NCBI GenBank assembly: GCA_002484335.1
Contig: DLJQ01000022.1
Location: 101,988-165,987 of the forward strand
Source of the DNA: Flavobacteriales bacterium UBA7612
Lineage (GTDB): Bacteria; Bacteroidota; Bacteroidia; Flavobacteriales; Weeksellaceae
Direction: 5' to 3'
DNA: 64,000 nt
Shown piece after piece: positions 48,188 to 57,222 of the stretch (position 1 is the first letter of the stretch; each line of letters starts with the position of its first letter). The position numbers were made by a program, and so were the translations under genes. Under the pieces are notes generated by a model. The model made no database searches and had not been told where the DNA came from. It saw only the letters and a program-made list of their open reading frames with translations.

Positions 48188-50614
48188 TTAAAAAGAATAA
48201 CTTAATGTAGCCATAAAATTACTTGGAGAACCAGGAAAAACTCTAGTATAATCTATACCTCCTAAAAAGTAATATTTATCAAAAATATTATTAAACTGTA
48301 AAGAAACTTTCAAAGGATTCAAATCGTAATATAATGCTGCATTTACAAGTGTATAATCTGGCAAAAATCCCCATAAATAATCTCCTTCAGCATTTTGTCC
48401 AACTGTATTTTCCATTCTTCGTCTACTAACATAAGATGCACCTAAACCAAAACCAAAACCTTTAAAACTAGAATGCAAAATAGAATACTTCAACCATACA
48501 TTTGCCATATTTTTAGGGGCATTCGCTAAGGGCAATCCAACTTCCGATGCTATTGAAGAAGCTTGAACTTTAGTATCTGTAAAACTATAATTCAATGTCA
48601 TTTGTAAATTCTTAATTAACTGACCTCGTAAATCAAACTCAAATCCTTTTGAATTTACTTTTCCTGATTGACGGTACACAGCATAACCATCATCTGACAT
48701 TTGTCCTGTTGCAACCATCATATTATTTCTTTGGATATTGAAAAAAGCTAAATCAATTTGTAATTTATTATTAAAAAAATCTGATTTCAATCCAGTTTCT
48801 ATTTGGTAGCTACTTTCTGATTTAAAGGGCTTATCTGATCCGTATTTTTTATAATTAACAACATAATCTGCTGCGATTGGTACATAACCTTGAGAATAAT
48901 TAGCAAAATAATTAATACTAGAACTTACCTTGTATGTTAATCCTACTCGTGGTAAAAATTTATTTTGTGTCGCTGTATATGGTGTTGTAGGATCTGCACT
49001 TTCAGACACATAATGCTCATAACGTAAACCAAATAACATTTCTAAACGATGATATTTTATTTGATCTTGTACATATATTCCAGTCGTTTTATAAGAACTT
49101 AAAAAAGGAAAAGTTGCTTGTTTCAACCATATATAAGATGATAAATCTTTACTTTCATAAACAGGATTATTCAGATCGAAAGTTAATGGAACAGTTTTTC
49201 CATCCACTGTTTTACTTCTTGCTTCTTTTTGTTGATTGTCGGAATCTGGCTTATATTGTGAATAATCAACACCAAAAATAATATTCTGTTTTAAATCTTG
49301 CTTACCAATTTTATAATTCAAATAAGAAACAGCATTATCTGTATAATCTTTTGCTTGTCGAGATAAGAATCTCATATTAACAATTGTATTGTTGGGTGCA
49401 TCAGCAAAAGTATTCAATGTTCTATGTTCATTTAAATCCTCTTGATAAATTGATTTAGCATAATTTACAGTCAATGTTAAATTATCTAAAATCTTCTGTT
49501 CTAATTTAGCTCGAAAATTAAATGTTTGTGTTTTAAAAAAATCTGATGGTTGAGATAAAGTAAATGAACGATTAATCGCATACAAATCATTTTGCTTTAC
49601 TCCCATTCCTCTATCCAAATAGCCATAAAAATTATCGTATGTTAAATCGACATCTATTCTTGTTCCCTTTCTTGGTTTAAACGTTAGAGAAGGAGCAACT
49701 GAAAATATTTTTTGACTATTATTCTTTCTAAATGTTTTACTGGTTTGATAGCCTGCATTAAATCTATAAAATAATTTATCATTAATTGGACCTCCAATAT
49801 CCACTGTTGTTCTGAAAGTTTCAAAACTTCCTGATGAAAAATTAACTTGACCTTTAAATTCTTCTAAAGTTTTTTTAGTGACTAAATTTATTGTTCCTCC
49901 TGGAACTATATCTCCAAAAAGTGTACCTCCAGAACCTTTTAAAATTTCAATTCTCTCTAAATTAACAGTCAACGGTGAATTAAAATAACTCGTTCCATAA
50001 CCATAACCAGAACGTAACCCATTTACTAAACGTAAACTATTACCATATCCACTGCTAAATCCTCGTAAAGTATAATCATCATACGATGATGCTTGATTAA
50101 CTCCTGTAAGATCATGAACCATATCAGAAACTTTAAAAGCTTGCTTATCTTCCATTTGTTGTTGCCCAACAATACTTATGGTTTGAGGAATATCTTTTAA
50201 TTTCCCACTAAGTTTTCCTTCAAAATCAATATTATTTTGTGAATAGGATTGTTTATTGTTAGAGCGAACTAGAACTTCATTTAATTCTGTACCACTTTTA
50301 GATAAATGAATTTTTAATCCATTTTTATCATCCCAATCTTTATCAGTTACAATAAAAGTAAATTTTTCATCATTATTTTGAATAACCAAAGAAACTGGAA
50401 AATCAATGGCTTTATCTAATTTAAAATTACCATTTGTATCCGTACAAACTGTATCGTTTTGATTTTCAAAATGAATAACTACATCAGCAAGAGCTTGGTT
50501 TTCTTTGTTAAAAACTTGACCAAATAGAATATGCTTTTCTTGTGCTTCTACAAAAATTGTAAAAACAAAAAACAAAAAAAAGAATCTAAATTTTAAATTA
50601 GAAAAATGTTTCAT
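48188..50614 (-). CDS. TonB-dependent receptor (siderophore type), duplicate copy
   Basis: An 808-residue receptor with the same domain order as its neighbour: signal (FFLFFVFTIFVEAQ), carboxypeptidase-like domain, plug (DIPQTISIVGQQQMED; LRGFSSGYGNSLRLVNGLRS; GSGGTLFGDIVPGGTINLVT), and barrel ending SYSF. Identity with the downstream copy is moderate in the N-terminal domain, almost complete from KYHRLEMLFGLRYEHY to GFLPDYTLVN, and drops again in the last 50 residues. It lies 12 bp after the GNAT gene and so belongs to the nickel operon. Confidence 0.87.
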   Translation of the reverse strand: MKHFSNLKFRFFFLFFVFTIFVEAQEKHILFGQVFNKENQALADVVIHFENQNDTVCTDTNGNFKLDKAIDFPVSLVIQNNDEKFTFIVTDKDWDDKNGLKIHLSKSGTELNEVLVRSNNKQSYSQNNIDFEGKLSGKLKDIPQTISIVGQQQMEDKQAFKVSDMVHDLTGVNQASSYDDYTLRGFSSGYGNSLRLVNGLRSGYGYGTSYFNSPLTVNLERIEILKGSGGTLFGDIVPGGTINLVTKKTLEEFKGQVNFSSGSFETFRTTVDIGGPINDKLFYRFNAGYQTSKTFRKNNSQKIFSVAPSLTFKPRKGTRIDVDLTYDNFYGYLDRGMGVKQNDLYAINRSFTLSQPSDFFKTQTFNFRAKLEQKILDNLTLTVNYAKSIYQEDLNEHRTLNTFADAPNNTIVNMRFLSRQAKDYTDNAVSYLNYKIGKQDLKQNIIFGVDYSQYKPDSDNQQKEARSKTVDGKTVPLTFDLNNPVYESKDLSSYIWLKQATFPFLSSYKTTGIYVQDQIKYHRLEMLFGLRYEHYVSESADPTTPYTATQNKFLPRVGLTYKVSSSINYFANYSQGYVPIAADYVVNYKKYGSDKPFKSESSYQIETGLKSDFFNNKLQIDLAFFNIQRNNMMVATGQMSDDGYAVYRQSGKVNSKGFEFDLRGQLIKNLQMTLNYSFTDTKVQASSIASEVGLPLANAPKNMANVWLKYSILHSSFKGFGFGLGASYVSRRRMENTVGQNAEGDYLWGFLPDYTLVNAALYYDLNPLKVSLQFNNIFDKYYFLGGIDYTRVFPGSPSNFMATLSYSF

Positions 50615-50626
50615 TGAAATTATATA

Positions 50627-51130
50627 TTAAATTAATTCTTTGCTCATGTGATAAGTAGGAAAACCACTTTCATCACACAAAAGATTTAAAACAAATCCTT
50701 GTTTTAACCAAAATTCATAAGCACCAGGTAAACTAGGATGTGTATGTAAATACAGCCTATAAATATCTTTTTCTATCGCCTTTTGTTTTAGTTCTTTAAA
50801 TAATTTTGTTGCTAAACCATTTCTTCTATGCTGTGGTTCAACAAATAAACGAGCAACCTCAACAGTACTTTCTTGTCCAATTGTAAGGTAAGGAAATCTA
50901 TAATCAAAAGCCATCATTCCTATAACTCCAACAAGATTATTGTTTTCATCCTTCGCTTGTAAAAAAATCCCTTTTTGATTTTCAATATAATTTTGAATAA
51001 AATTCTGTAAATCAGCAGGAACAAAATTGGGATCCAACGTTGGAAACAATTCTCTTCTGAAATTAATTACGTAGGGTAATATTTCTTCGACATGTTTTAA
51101 ATCCACAGAAGATATATCTATATTTTTCAT
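50627..51130 (-). CDS. GNAT-family N-acetyltransferase
   Basis: A 167-residue protein with a GNAT core: VARLFVEPQHRRNGLATKLF carries the acetyl-CoA binding loop (RRNGLA), followed by YRLYLHTHPSLPGAYEFWLK near the C-terminus. The acceptor is unknown. It is embedded between the ABC importer and a TonB receptor with 7-12 bp gaps, so it may modify a metal chelator or another component of the uptake route; that is inference. Confidence 0.8.
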   Translation of the reverse strand: MKNIDISSVDLKHVEEILPYVINFRRELFPTLDPNFVPADLQNFIQNYIENQKGIFLQAKDENNNLVGVIGMMAFDYRFPYLTIGQESTVEVARLFVEPQHRRNGLATKLFKELKQKAIEKDIYRLYLHTHPSLPGAYEFWLKQGFVLNLLCDESGFPTYHMSKELI

Positions 51131-51137
51131 GATTTTT

Positions 51138-51908
51138 TTATCGTTTTAAATCAGGAACATATAATGTTTTACCCTGATGTGAAAGGCTGATTAATGGTAA
51201 TTCATATGTTTCTTGTAAAATAGATTGAATTTCGTCCTGATTATAGTTTTTCAAATCAATTAATTGACGATTTTTCATCATAAAAAAACAATCACCATAC
51301 ATAAAAGCTAAATTAGGATCGTGCATTACACAAAGAACTGTTTTACCTTGTTTAACTAAATCCTTAAGCGTTTCTAAAACCAATACTTGATAATGTAAAT
51401 CCAAATGGTTCGTTGGTTCATCTAACATTAAAATATCTGGATTCTGAACCAAAACTCTACACAATAAAACCAATTGACGCTCACCACCAGATAAAGACGT
51501 ATATGCCTTATCTTTTAGATGCCAAAGATTAAACCTGGTTAACAATTGTTCGACAATATCAAAATCTTCTTTCTTTGGAGAGAATCTCGAAAATGAAGAT
51601 CGACCAGTCATTACAACATCAAAAACTTTGAATGGAAATGTTGTTTGATGAAATTGAGTTAAAAAACCAATACGTAAAATTGAAGAACCTATTTTAATTT
51701 TCTTTCTTTCTTCATTACCAATAAAAACATTCCCTTGATATTTCTTTTCTAAACCAGCTATTACATTAAAAATAGTAGATTTTCCACTACCATTTTTTCC
51801 CATAACTATGGATAATTTTGCTTCAGGAAAATCAACATTTACGTTATCTAAAATTTTTTGTTTACCATAGGTAAATTCTAAATTTTGTATTTTAATCATC
51901 ACTTCCAT
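51138..51908 (-). CDS. ABC transporter ATP-binding protein (FecE-like)
   Basis: An ATPase of about 256 residues with Walker A GKNGSGKS, Q-loop GFLTQFHQ, signature LSGGERQLVLLCR, Walker B ILMLDEPTNHLD and switch His in CVMHDPN. It energises the FecCD-type permease next to it. The ATG at 51908 overlaps the permease stop (TGATG), which supports this start; a shorter start at 51899 is also possible. A metal-chelate substrate, nickel by context, is inferred. Confidence 0.9.
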   Translation of the reverse strand: MEVMIKIQNLEFTYGKQKILDNVNVDFPEAKLSIVMGKNGSGKSTIFNVIAGLEKKYQGNVFIGNEERKKIKIGSSILRIGFLTQFHQTTFPFKVFDVVMTGRSSFSRFSPKKEDFDIVEQLLTRFNLWHLKDKAYTSLSGGERQLVLLCRVLVQNPDILMLDEPTNHLDLHYQVLVLETLKDLVKQGKTVLCVMHDPNLAFMYGDCFFMMKNRQLIDLKNYNQDEIQSILQETYELPLISLSHQGKTLYVPDLKR

Positions 51909-52924
51909 CAATTCCAATTTGCAGCATTTTTGCGCATTAAGTAAATAAAAATAGGTGCACCAATTAACATTGTAAAAACACCAACAGGGATTTCAAAAGG
52001 CATAACTGTTCTAGAAAAATCATCAATAATTAAAAGAAGAGTTCCTCCAATACTAATATTTGCCCAAACTGTTTTCTCATTATTAGGACCAAAAAACATT
52101 CTACTAATATGTGGAACGATTAATCCGAACAAACTGATTACACCAACTGCAGCAACACAAGCAGCTGTTATTAATGTTGCAACACCAATTAATAATACTT
52201 TCAATAAACCTGGCTTTACTCCTACGGCAAGCGCTTCTTCATCTCCTAATGATAATAAATTCAATTTCCATCGAAATAATATAATCACCAAAAGTCCTAT
52301 AACAATTGGGTAAAATGCAATTTCTACTTTTTCCCAAGATGCAGTATGCAAATTTCCCATTGTCCATTGTACAATCGCTTGTAATTTATAAGGATCACTT
52401 ATATATTGTAACAAAGTAAGAAAAGCTGTGAATATTCCAGAAATTATCATTCCAGATAAAACCATACTAATCAAAGAACTTTTTACATTCGTTTTTGAAA
52501 TTAAATAAGTCAATAAAACAGCACTTACACCAAAAACGAAAGCAGATAAATTAATTGATAAAAAAGGAACTACCATTGCTAAAGCTGCACCTACAGCAGA
52601 TCCTGATGAAATACCTAAAGTAAATGGATCTACAATTGGATTTCTGAAAATTGCTTGCAACACATTACCCGATGAAGCTAATGCTGCGCCAATCATAAAA
52701 GTAAGAACAATACGAGGTAATCTAACTTGCCACAATATTGTTTCTATACTTGACTGCTCGATTGAATTATTATTTTTTAAAAAATATTGATTCAAAGCAG
52801 AGCTACTATAATGTAACAAATTAGGAATACTAATAAAATTAGTTGCGCCCATTGTCATAGACATTATAATAACAAATAAAGGTAGAATTACCAGTAAGCA
52901 GAGAGATTTTATATTAATTGACAT
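51908..52924 (-). CDS. FecCD-family ABC transporter permease
   Basis: A 338-residue protein with about ten transmembrane helices and family blocks RLPRIVLTFMIGAALASSGN, LQAIFRNPIVDPFTLGISSG and GVISLFGLIVPHISRMFFGP. This family imports siderophores, heme, cobalamin and, in Helicobacter, nickel. It overlaps the substrate-binding protein gene by 11 bases and the ATPase gene by one base, so the three are tightly coupled. Confidence 0.92.
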   Translation of the reverse strand: MSINIKSLCLLVILPLFVIIMSMTMGATNFISIPNLLHYSSSALNQYFLKNNNSIEQSSIETILWQVRLPRIVLTFMIGAALASSGNVLQAIFRNPIVDPFTLGISSGSAVGAALAMVVPFLSINLSAFVFGVSAVLLTYLISKTNVKSSLISMVLSGMIISGIFTAFLTLLQYISDPYKLQAIVQWTMGNLHTASWEKVEIAFYPIVIGLLVIILFRWKLNLLSLGDEEALAVGVKPGLLKVLLIGVATLITAACVAAVGVISLFGLIVPHISRMFFGPNNEKTVWANISIGGTLLLIIDDFSRTVMPFEIPVGVFTMLIGAPIFIYLMRKNAANWN

Positions 52925-53933
52925 TGGTCGTAAAAAGATCTTGTTTTTGATACAATTCTAATAAATCAGCTTTTATTTCTTTATTCAATTCTTCTGATGA
53001 ATATTCAGAAGGATAGCACCAATTTCTCAATTGTTTCGCAAATAATAAAAATTTAACTGTATGGGGATCATAATAAAATGAAGGATTCATCGCATAAACT
53101 TTTTTATCCTTAACAGCTGGTAAAGCAGCCAATTCTTTAAGATTATAAACTTCATTAATATCAGAATTCCATAAAATAATTAAATCAGGGTTCCATTTAT
53201 AAATAGATTCTGCACCAACATTAGGAGATTCCATTTTTAAAGGACAAACATTTTCTGCACCAGAAAGTTTTATAGCTAAATCCAATAAAGTTCCTTGACC
53301 AGAAGTAGAAAAAATACGACCTTTTGACCAAGCATAATATACCTTTTTAGGTTTTTCTGCAATAGTTTTTTTCAGTTTATTTGCTTCTTTTTTTACATAA
53401 GAAACTATCTCTTCAGCTCTTGTCTTCTTTCCAAGTAAAGTTCCCATTCCTAATAATTCCTTATAAATTTTTTCTTGACTTAAACTAGAAACTGTAAATA
53501 CAGGAATAGATAATTCTTCTAACTGTTGAATAGTTTCTACATTTTGCTCATAAACAATAACCAAATCAGGTTGCAAGCCAACAATTGTTTCTATATTACT
53601 AGATCCACCACCAAATGTTGGTGTAGCTATTGTTTTATTTTTAATACGAGGATCTAAATCAGCATAAAATGGATACTTACCTTCTGTCTGATAAACTTGT
53701 TGAGGAATCCCTACAACTTTATCTTGGGCATGTAGCATATAAATTTCATCCAAAGAAGGCTCGAAAAGAACAACTACTTTATTCGCTTCTTTTGGAAGAC
53801 TTATTATTTTTCCACGACTATCTTCAGCGTTTACACCATTCGCAGTACCATTCTTTGAATTTGAATGACAACTTTGTAGGAATACAAAACCTAAGAATAG
53901 ATAAATGATTCGAAGATATTTTTTGATATTCAT
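52914..53933 (-). CDS. ABC transporter substrate-binding lipoprotein (FecB/BtuF-like)
   Basis: A 339-residue lipoprotein (lipobox ending FLQSC, Cys22) with the periplasmic-binding fold of cluster A-II proteins: ANKVVVLFEPSLDEIYMLHA, LQPDLVIVYEQNVETIQQLE, and WNPDLIILWNSDINEVYNLK. It delivers a metal chelate to the adjacent permease. Nickel is inferred from the neighbouring ureE2, hypB and hypA. Confidence 0.9.
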   Translation of the reverse strand: MNIKKYLRIIYLFLGFVFLQSCHSNSKNGTANGVNAEDSRGKIISLPKEANKVVVLFEPSLDEIYMLHAQDKVVGIPQQVYQTEGKYPFYADLDPRIKNKTIATPTFGGGSSNIETIVGLQPDLVIVYEQNVETIQQLEELSIPVFTVSSLSQEKIYKELLGMGTLLGKKTRAEEIVSYVKKEANKLKKTIAEKPKKVYYAWSKGRIFSTSGQGTLLDLAIKLSGAENVCPLKMESPNVGAESIYKWNPDLIILWNSDINEVYNLKELAALPAVKDKKVYAMNPSFYYDPHTVKFLLFAKQLRNWCYPSEYSSEELNKEIKADLLELYQKQDLFTTNVN

Positions 53934-53936
53934 GAT

Positions 53937-54401
53937 TTAATTATTTACCACTTTTTTTAATAAGAATTCATTCAATAATTGTTCTTCTATTAAATTAATC
54001 TTAGTTGGAAAACGTTCTGATAACTGCTCGTACATTCTACCATCATAAGGCATTAATAATTGATGTTGATTAGTATGACATGTATAAATAGGTAAATGAC
54101 GATTTCCTACAAAATAACAAAAATCAGCGGCATCAGACATAGATTCTGCAACAAACTGGATACACAAAGCTGGTTTAATATATACAGTAGCTATCTCATT
54201 GTTTTCGAATAGCAATCTATCACCATTCTGCCACTCATTTCTATTTTGTAAACGGAGCTCTAATGTCAAACCAGTTTTTGTTTTACGTGTAATTTTTTGT
54301 TTTCGAATCTCAAACCATTCTATCGATAATAAATCAGAATCATTTTGTGTCTGATCTACTTTTGTTTTGACTTCATCAATAACAATTAACTGATTATCCA
54401 T
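53937..54401 (-). CDS. second UreE-like nickel metallochaperone
   Basis: A 154-residue UreE paralogue. The N-terminal domain reads SIEWFEIRKQKITRKTKTGL, and the metal domain carries GNRHLPIYTCHTNQHQLLMP, with the conserved interfacial His plus an additional Cys-His-x-x-x-His cluster that the operon UreE lacks. It resides between the nickel importer and hypB rather than with urease, so it may take nickel at entry and pass it to HypA/HypB or the first UreE; that is inference. Confidence 0.85.
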   Translation of the reverse strand: MDNQLIVIDEVKTKVDQTQNDSDLLSIEWFEIRKQKITRKTKTGLTLELRLQNRNEWQNGDRLLFENNEIATVYIKPALCIQFVAESMSDAADFCYFVGNRHLPIYTCHTNQHQLLMPYDGRMYEQLSERFPTKINLIEEQLLNEFLLKKVVNN

Positions 54402-54413
54402 TATATATTTGTA

Positions 54414-55136
54414 TTAGTTAGCTTGTTTAGCAGCTTCTTTTTTTAACTGTACTTTTTCTTTCAACCATTGGCACCATTCATCAATCCCCTCTCCATTTAA
54501 AGTACTAATAGTTTGTACCTCTAAATTAGGATTAACTTCTTGTGCATCTTTTGTCACAGCTTCGATAGAAAAAGGAACGTAAGGCAATAAATCTGATTTA
54601 GAAACTAACATTAATTCACTTGTAAGAAACATACGAGGATATTTTTTAGGTTTATCATCTCCTTCCGTTGTTGCAATAAGTGTAACACGGTAATCTTCAC
54701 CTAAATCGAAAGCAGAAGGACAAAGTAAATTACCTACATTTTCGATAAATAATAAATCTGTATTATCTAAATTGATATGATCTAAAGCTTGTAAAATCAT
54801 TTGTGCTTCTATATGACACATACCTCCTGTAACAATTTGTAATGCATTAATCCCAACTTCACGCATACGTATAGCATCTCTTTCTGTTTCAGGATCACCA
54901 ACTAAAACTGAAATATTCAATTCTTTACCTAAACGCTTACCGATTTCTTGTAATAACGTTGTTTTTCCTGACCCTGGAGAAGAACATACGTTAATGATAC
55001 AAACATCTTTTAAACGTTCTCTGATTGCATTCGCAACATAATCATTTGCTTTTAATAAATGTAAAGTTGTATTATCGCACTGTACAGAACCTACTCTGTT
55101 CCCAGCACTTTTGGGATTTTGTGTATTAGTTGACAT
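54414..55136 (-). CDS. hypB: HypB nickel-handling GTPase
   Basis: A 240-residue SIMIBI GTPase with P-loop SSPGSGKT (52-59), GDPETERDA, the metal-binding GGMCHIEAQMI, IENVGNLLCPSAFDLGE and SKSDLLPYV. It lacks the N-terminal CxxCGC motif and the His-rich stretch of some HypB proteins. HypB normally loads nickel into [NiFe]-hydrogenase. With no hydrogenase genes here, delivery to urease is the more likely use, as shown for Helicobacter. Confidence 0.93.
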   Translation of the reverse strand: MSTNTQNPKSAGNRVGSVQCDNTTLHLLKANDYVANAIRERLKDVCIINVCSSPGSGKTTLLQEIGKRLGKELNISVLVGDPETERDAIRMREVGINALQIVTGGMCHIEAQMILQALDHINLDNTDLLFIENVGNLLCPSAFDLGEDYRVTLIATTEGDDKPKKYPRMFLTSELMLVSKSDLLPYVPFSIEAVTKDAQEVNPNLEVQTISTLNGEGIDEWCQWLKEKVQLKKEAAKQAN

Positions 55137-55154
55137 AATTTTTATGTTTGATTA

Positions 55155-55502
55155 TTATTTATTCTTAAAAAGAACTTGTGATATAAAAAGTTCATTTCCT
55201 TTTACAATAGTACTTGATGGCGTTAAGCATTTATCACAAACAAATTTGTGGTATTTTACTTCAAAATTTTCATGACACTTTTCGCAATAAGCAACAATAT
55301 CATTCACCAATACTTCTAATTCTATTTCATTATATTTTTTATTATCTGCTATAAATGCATCAAAAGCATTTTGTATTAATACAGGTTGTACATTCGACAA
55401 AAGCCCAGCTGTAATTTGAACTTTAGCAACGTCTTCTATTTTAGAATCATAATGGTCGTTTAACGTATCAAATATGTCTTTAACAATACTTAATTCGTGC
55501 AT
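55155..55502 (-). CDS. hypA: HypA nickel metallochaperone
   Basis: A 115-residue protein with the N-terminal nickel-binding MHELS (His2) and a zinc site made by two CxxC motifs (C73-C76 and C89-C92). HypA pairs with HypB to transfer nickel. The sequence CEKCHENFEVKYHKFVCDKC is typical. It lies 18 bp before hypB and after a small exported-protein gene. Confidence 0.93.
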   Translation of the reverse strand: MHELSIVKDIFDTLNDHYDSKIEDVAKVQITAGLLSNVQPVLIQNAFDAFIADNKKYNEIELEVLVNDIVAYCEKCHENFEVKYHKFVCDKCLTPSSTIVKGNELFISQVLFKNK

Positions 55503-55589
55503 AATTATTTATTTTTTAGATATATAAGATGTGTTACCAAACATAAAATGTTTAGAAACAGAATAAAAACAATAAGATTTAAAATTTAT

Positions 55590-55913
55590 TTAAGTGAAGG
55601 GTAAACCATAAATATAACGTCTTAAAAGACATATTTTATTTGTTGAGGTTGAAAATAAATCAGAGAATAAATTTGAATGAATAATTTGTATTAAATTAAA
55701 TTTAAAATCAACTGTAATCATATTGTCAATAAATGATTCATCAGAATTAGATTCTTCAATCACAGAAGTTAATATAACTTTTTCTTTTTTATTTTCTTTA
55801 GAAAAGAGACGTTCTACATGATTATGAAATGATATGTGCTTATTTATCTTAGTAAAATTTTTTACTAAAATAGACATCATAAGAAATATCACTATGTATT
55901 TAATCGCTTTCAT
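55590..55913 (-). CDS. small exported protein heading the hyp/nickel operon
   Basis: A 107-residue protein with an N-terminal hydrophobic anchor (AIKYIVIFLMMSILVKNF), several His residues (KINKHISFHNHVERLF), an acidic middle and the tail RRYIYGLPFT. No domain is recognised. It heads the hypA-hypB-ureE2-importer operon in the same way that the gene at 44806 heads the urease operon, with a nearly identical leader. The tail vaguely recalls the xPP ends of the zinc-operon small proteins. Confidence 0.55.
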   Translation of the reverse strand: MKAIKYIVIFLMMSILVKNFTKINKHISFHNHVERLFSKENKKEKVILTSVIEESNSDESFIDNMITVDFKFNLIQIIHSNLFSDLFSTSTNKICLLRRYIYGLPFT

Positions 55914-56236
55914 TTCGATTGTAAAGTTAGAACAGTATCGTATTTAAATCATTATTTAAAAAAGAGTATAAATGTTCAAAAACGTTACAAAATATTTTTT
56001 TTATTTAATCTTATAAAACATATTTTATCCTTAATAAATAAGATCAAATCATTCACAAAACTATGTATAATCAACATTTTATAACTGTGAATAATTAATA
56101 AAGATTTATTATTTCAATTAATTTTTTTTATGATTTTATTAATTTTTTAAAATTTTAGATAAAATCATTTAACCACCTTTTATTAATAACTAATTACCTT
56201 AAATAATAGTTTATCTTATTTTAATATATTTATAAA
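55914..56236. other. intergenic region upstream of the nickel operon and S41 gene
   Basis: A divergent 323-bp spacer. Its left end holds the conserved nickel-operon leader (55944-55990, minus strand). The right part should carry the promoter of the S41 peptidase gene. It is extremely A/T-rich with no ORF. Confidence 0.5.
55944..55990 (-). promoter_or_regulatory. conserved leader/promoter of the hyp/nickel operon
   Basis: The minus-strand block begins TTGTAACGTTTTTGAACA and continues TTTATACTC(…)TTTAAATAATGATT, beginning 77 nt before the ATG at 55913. It parallels 45170-45236. Its TGTAACGTTTT (55979-55989) is identical to the element before the ECF sigma gene. Confidence 0.6.
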
Positions 56237-57166
56237 ATGAAATATTACATTACTTTTATTATCATATTAAGTTTTCAACATTCATTATACTCTCAAAATA
56301 ATGATTTTTATAGAGAATATTTTTCTATTTTAAAGGAAAACACAATAAATAAAGATAAAATTGATTGGATTGATTTTGAAAAGAAATTTTATGAAAAAAC
56401 CAAAATAAGTAAAGATTCTGCAATTCAATTTAGTCTAAAAATAATAAATAATAGACACACTTCGTACCATACAAAAGAAGGTAAAATTATTTATTCTTCA
56501 AACAAACCTTACTTAGAATTAGGTGACTCTATAGGAAAAAGCTTTGTTGGAGCTTACTCTAATCCAGAAGATAAAAATTTATTTAAAAGTAAAGGAGAAG
56601 AGTATATTAATAAAATTCAAAAATCCATTATTAAACAATTAGAAAATAAACCCAAATATTGGATTATCGATTTAAGATCAAATACAGGAGGTAATATGTG
56701 GCCTATGTTAACAGCCTTATTACCTTTTTATGAAAACGGAGATATTGGATATTTTGAAAATGAATCCGAATATATTCCTTGGTCTAAAAAAAATGGTTAC
56801 ATTTTTTCTGGAGATTTTAATCAATCTAAAAATTTTATAGATTCTCCCATAAAATATAACTTGAATTTAAAATATATTTTTGTTTTAATCAACGAAAGAA
56901 CTTCTAGTTCTGGTGAAGCTGTTGCAATTAGTTTAAGAAGTTTAAAAAATGTAATTCTTATTGGAAGTGAATCAGGAGGATTTACAACAGGAAATGCTAC
57001 TTATAAATTATCGAATGGTGACACGCTAATATTAACAGCAAATTATATGGTTGATAAATATAAAAATAGATACTTACCTTCAATTAAACCAGATTATGAA
57101 ATATTTAAAACTACAGAAATTGAACAATTCATTTTAAAATATATTCATGATCATTATAAAGAATAA
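56237..57166 (+). CDS. S41-family (tail-specific-like) peptidase
   Basis: A 309-residue exported protein with a signal peptide (FIIILSFQHSLYSQ) and an S41 peptidase core: YWIIDLRSNTGGNMWPMLTA (140-160), then NERTSSSGEAVA containing the nucleophile Ser within 223-225, and SESGGFTTGN further on, followed by the likely catalytic Lys region. It lacks a clear PDZ domain, so it is a minimal S41 enzyme like those of Bacteroidota surface or periplasm. The substrate is unknown. It is monocistronic. Confidence 0.85.
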   Translation: MKYYITFIIILSFQHSLYSQNNDFYREYFSILKENTINKDKIDWIDFEKKFYEKTKISKDSAIQFSLKIINNRHTSYHTKEGKIIYSSNKPYLELGDSIGKSFVGAYSNPEDKNLFKSKGEEYINKIQKSIIKQLENKPKYWIIDLRSNTGGNMWPMLTALLPFYENGDIGYFENESEYIPWSKKNGYIFSGDFNQSKNFIDSPIKYNLNLKYIFVLINERTSSSGEAVAISLRSLKNVILIGSESGGFTTGNATYKLSNGDTLILTANYMVDKYKNRYLPSIKPDYEIFKTTEIEQFILKYIHDHYKE

Positions 57167-57222
57167 ATTTATAAATACTTACGCTACATAATGAAATGAA
57201 TATTTACTATTTTAGTAATATA

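Noticed and set aside
47999..48205. A 68-residue plus-strand reading frame between the two receptors
   Set aside because: It lies over repeat copy B, has no domain, no ribosome site, and its composition follows the repeat.
54414..55502. hypA-hypB as evidence for a hydrogenase operon
   Set aside because: No hydrogenase subunits or hypCDEF are in the window, and neighbours are urease and nickel transport genes.
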